A DNA stretch of 64,000 bases from Bog-756 sp963806455 (lineage in GTDB: Bacteria > Actinomycetota > Acidimicrobiia > Acidimicrobiales > RAAP-2): contig CAWDXZ010000004.1 of the NCBI GenBank assembly GCA_963806455.1, forward strand, positions 1 to 64,000. The letters are read 5' to 3'. The position numbers and the translations under genes are program-made. Below the pieces are notes generated by a model. The model was not told the DNA's origin and did not search any database. It saw only the letters and a list, made by a program, of their open reading frames with translations. How positions within the stretch are numbered: the first letter of the stretch is position 1; the number at the start of each line of letters is the position of its first letter. Of this stretch, positions 62,805 to 64,000 are shown in pieces.

Positions 62805-64000
62805 TCAGAAGAGCCGGCGGGCGGCCTCGACATCGGGCTTGCCCGCCGCGGTGAGTGGTACGGCGTCGACCACCAGCAGCTGACGCGGGATCTTGTAGCC
62901 CGCGATGAGGCGGTGGCAGTGGTCCCTCAGCTCTTCGAGGGTCGGTGGCTCATGATGACGCCGTGGCTGCACCACCACGGCCACCCGTTGCCCGAATCGA
63001 TCGTCGGGGATCCCCACCACGATGGCGTCGAAGACGTCGGGGTGTGTCTTGACTGCCGCTTCGACCTCCTCGGGGAACACCTTCTCACCACCGGAGTTGA
63101 TCGAGGCCGAACCGCGACCGTGCACCGTGATGCTGCCGTCCGGCTCCACCGACGCCAGGTCACCCGGGACCGACCACCGCACCCCCTCGGCGTCCACCGG
63201 AAACGTGGCGTCGGTCTTGGCCTGGTCCTTGAAGTAGCCGAGCGGGATCCGACCGGTCCGGGCCAGGCGGCCGATCCGACCGTCGCCGGGAGTCAGTGGA
63301 CGTAGATCGTCGTCGAGCACCGAGGTGTCGTCGGTCATCACGAAGCGCGGACCGGACGCCCCCTCCTCCACCGCGCCCTGGGCACCGCTCTCGCTCGAAC
63401 CGAACCGGTCCATGATCATGACGTCGGGAAGCTGCTGCTTCAGCTCCCCCTTCACCGCCGACGAGAGCATGGCCCCGCCCGAGCCGATCGCCAGCAGCGA
63501 TGACGTGTCGTAGGTCCCCGACGGGGCGCGGTCGAGGGCCTCCGCCAGGGGACGGGCCATGGCGTCACCGACCAGGCCCATGGACACCACTCCCTCGTCG
63601 GACACCAGCTGCCACAGCCGGTCGGGGTCGTACCGGTGGTCGGTGTAGAGGACGGCGGTGCCGCCCATCATGAACGCGTTCCACATGACCCACTGCGCGT
63701 TGCCGTGCATGAGGGGCGCCACCACCAGCATGACGGCGCGGGTCCCATCGTCGGGGTTGATGCGGCCGGCCAGCTCGTCCGGACGGGAGATGGGCTGGGC
63801 TCCCCAACCCCCGCCCCCCATGGCCGCGAAGAAGATGTCCTCCTGACGCCAGAGCACGCCCTTGGGCAGTCCCGTCGTCCCCCCCGTGTAGAGGACGTAG
63901 ATGTCGTCCGAGGCCCGGGGCCCGAACTCCCGGTCCGGGCTGGCCGCCGCCAGTGCCTCCTCGTAGGGAACCGCGGCGAGGGCCCCGCCGGCCGCCGGCG
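62805..64000 (-). CDS. Acyl-CoA synthetase (AMP-forming), 5' end beyond the window
   Basis: The visible 397 residues cover the C-terminal three quarters of an ANL-family enzyme. The P-loop VLYTGGTTGLPKG lies just inside the window edge (63857-63900), followed by MLVVAPLMHGNAQW, DRFGSSESGAQG in the place of the A5 motif, VPGDLASVEPDGSITVHGRG (A7/A8), GGEKVFPEEVEAAVK and a final PLTAAGKPDVEAA (A10 Lys). It activates a carboxylic acid as acyl-AMP and acyl-CoA; FadD-like actinobacterial forms act on long-chain or sterol-derived acids. The frame stays open to base 64000. Confidence 0.88.
   Translation of the reverse strand, partial: PAAGGALAAVPYEEALAAASPDREFGPRASDDIYVLYTGGTTGLPKGVLWRQEDIFFAAMGGGGWGAQPISRPDELAGRINPDDGTRAVMLVVAPLMHGNAQWVMWNAFMMGGTAVLYTDHRYDPDRLWQLVSDEGVVSMGLVGDAMARPLAEALDRAPSGTYDTSSLLAIGSGGAMLSSAVKGELKQQLPDVMIMDRFGSSESGAQGAVEEGASGPRFVMTDDTSVLDDDLRPLTPGDGRIGRLARTGRIPLGYFKDQAKTDATFPVDAEGVRWSVPGDLASVEPDGSITVHGRGSASINSGGEKVFPEEVEAAVKTHPDVFDAIVVGIPDDRFGQRVAVVVQPRRHHEPPTLEELRDHCHRLIAGYKIPRQLLVVDAVPLTAAGKPDVEAARRLF

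Overview
The window is chromosomal DNA of a high-GC actinobacterium. Most genes use GTG or ATG starts, and many stop codons overlap the next start by 1-4 bases (ATGA/GTGA). The gene order of several housekeeping clusters follows actinobacteria: DUF2342 metalloprotease-tilS-hpt-folE-folP-folB-folK-DUF2520-panC, and radA-disA-carD-ispD-ispF-rlmB. CarD, DisA, a SigR/RsrA-type pair, ergothioneine genes, trehalose genes and glucosyl-3-phosphoglycerate synthase point the same way. A lineage outside the mycobacteria and streptomycetes, such as Acidimicrobiia, fits best (inference; no 16S rRNA is present).

Layout. 1-7 kb: a cut tRNA, a decayed MFS gene, a lipoprotein, a PPOX flavoprotein, a beta-propeller lipoprotein, a SnoaL-like protein and an MTHFR-like protein, with low gene density. 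7-17.8 kb: accessory metabolism and transport (DHA2 exporter, two SDRs, an APH-like kinase, an MMPL exporter with a divergent TetR, a secreted hydrolase). 18-30 kb: sigma/anti-sigma pair, then the metalloprotease-tilS-hpt-fol cluster running into DUF2520-panC-nadB-nadC-coaX, which links folate, pantothenate/CoA and NAD synthesis. 30-34 kb: a sulfatase operon led by a 56-residue ORF, a small secreted protein and a polyprenyl diphosphate synthase. 34-42 kb: clpC, radA, disA, carD, ispD, ispF, rlmB. 42-49 kb: a disulfide oxidoreductase, egtB-egtD, tRNA-Thr, a LytR_C protein, and otsB and otsA facing each other. 49-55 kb: TetR/DHA2 exporter, gpgS, threonine synthase with a MoaD/ThiS-like protein, and a Fur-family regulator. 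55-64 kb: a P450/TetR operon with a well-formed promoter and operator, an EthD-domain protein, a methyltransferase, an acetyltransferase and a patatin that overlap tail to tail, a RecB/Cas4-like nuclease with an unknown partner, and the 3' part of an acyl-CoA synthetase.

Three points run through the window. First, many genes have a TAnnnT box 6-7 bases before the start codon, so leaderless transcription is probably common. Second, five otherwise good genes (MFS, tilS, nadC, clpC and a lipoamide-dehydrogenase-like gene) are broken by single-base indels, several of them in C/G runs. Sequence error is the simplest explanation for the essential ones. Third, the best candidates for new biology are the Fe-S nuclease two-gene unit at 60.7-62.7 kb, a cysteine-less phosphatase-like protein inside the folate operon, and the repeat-borne P450 promoter.
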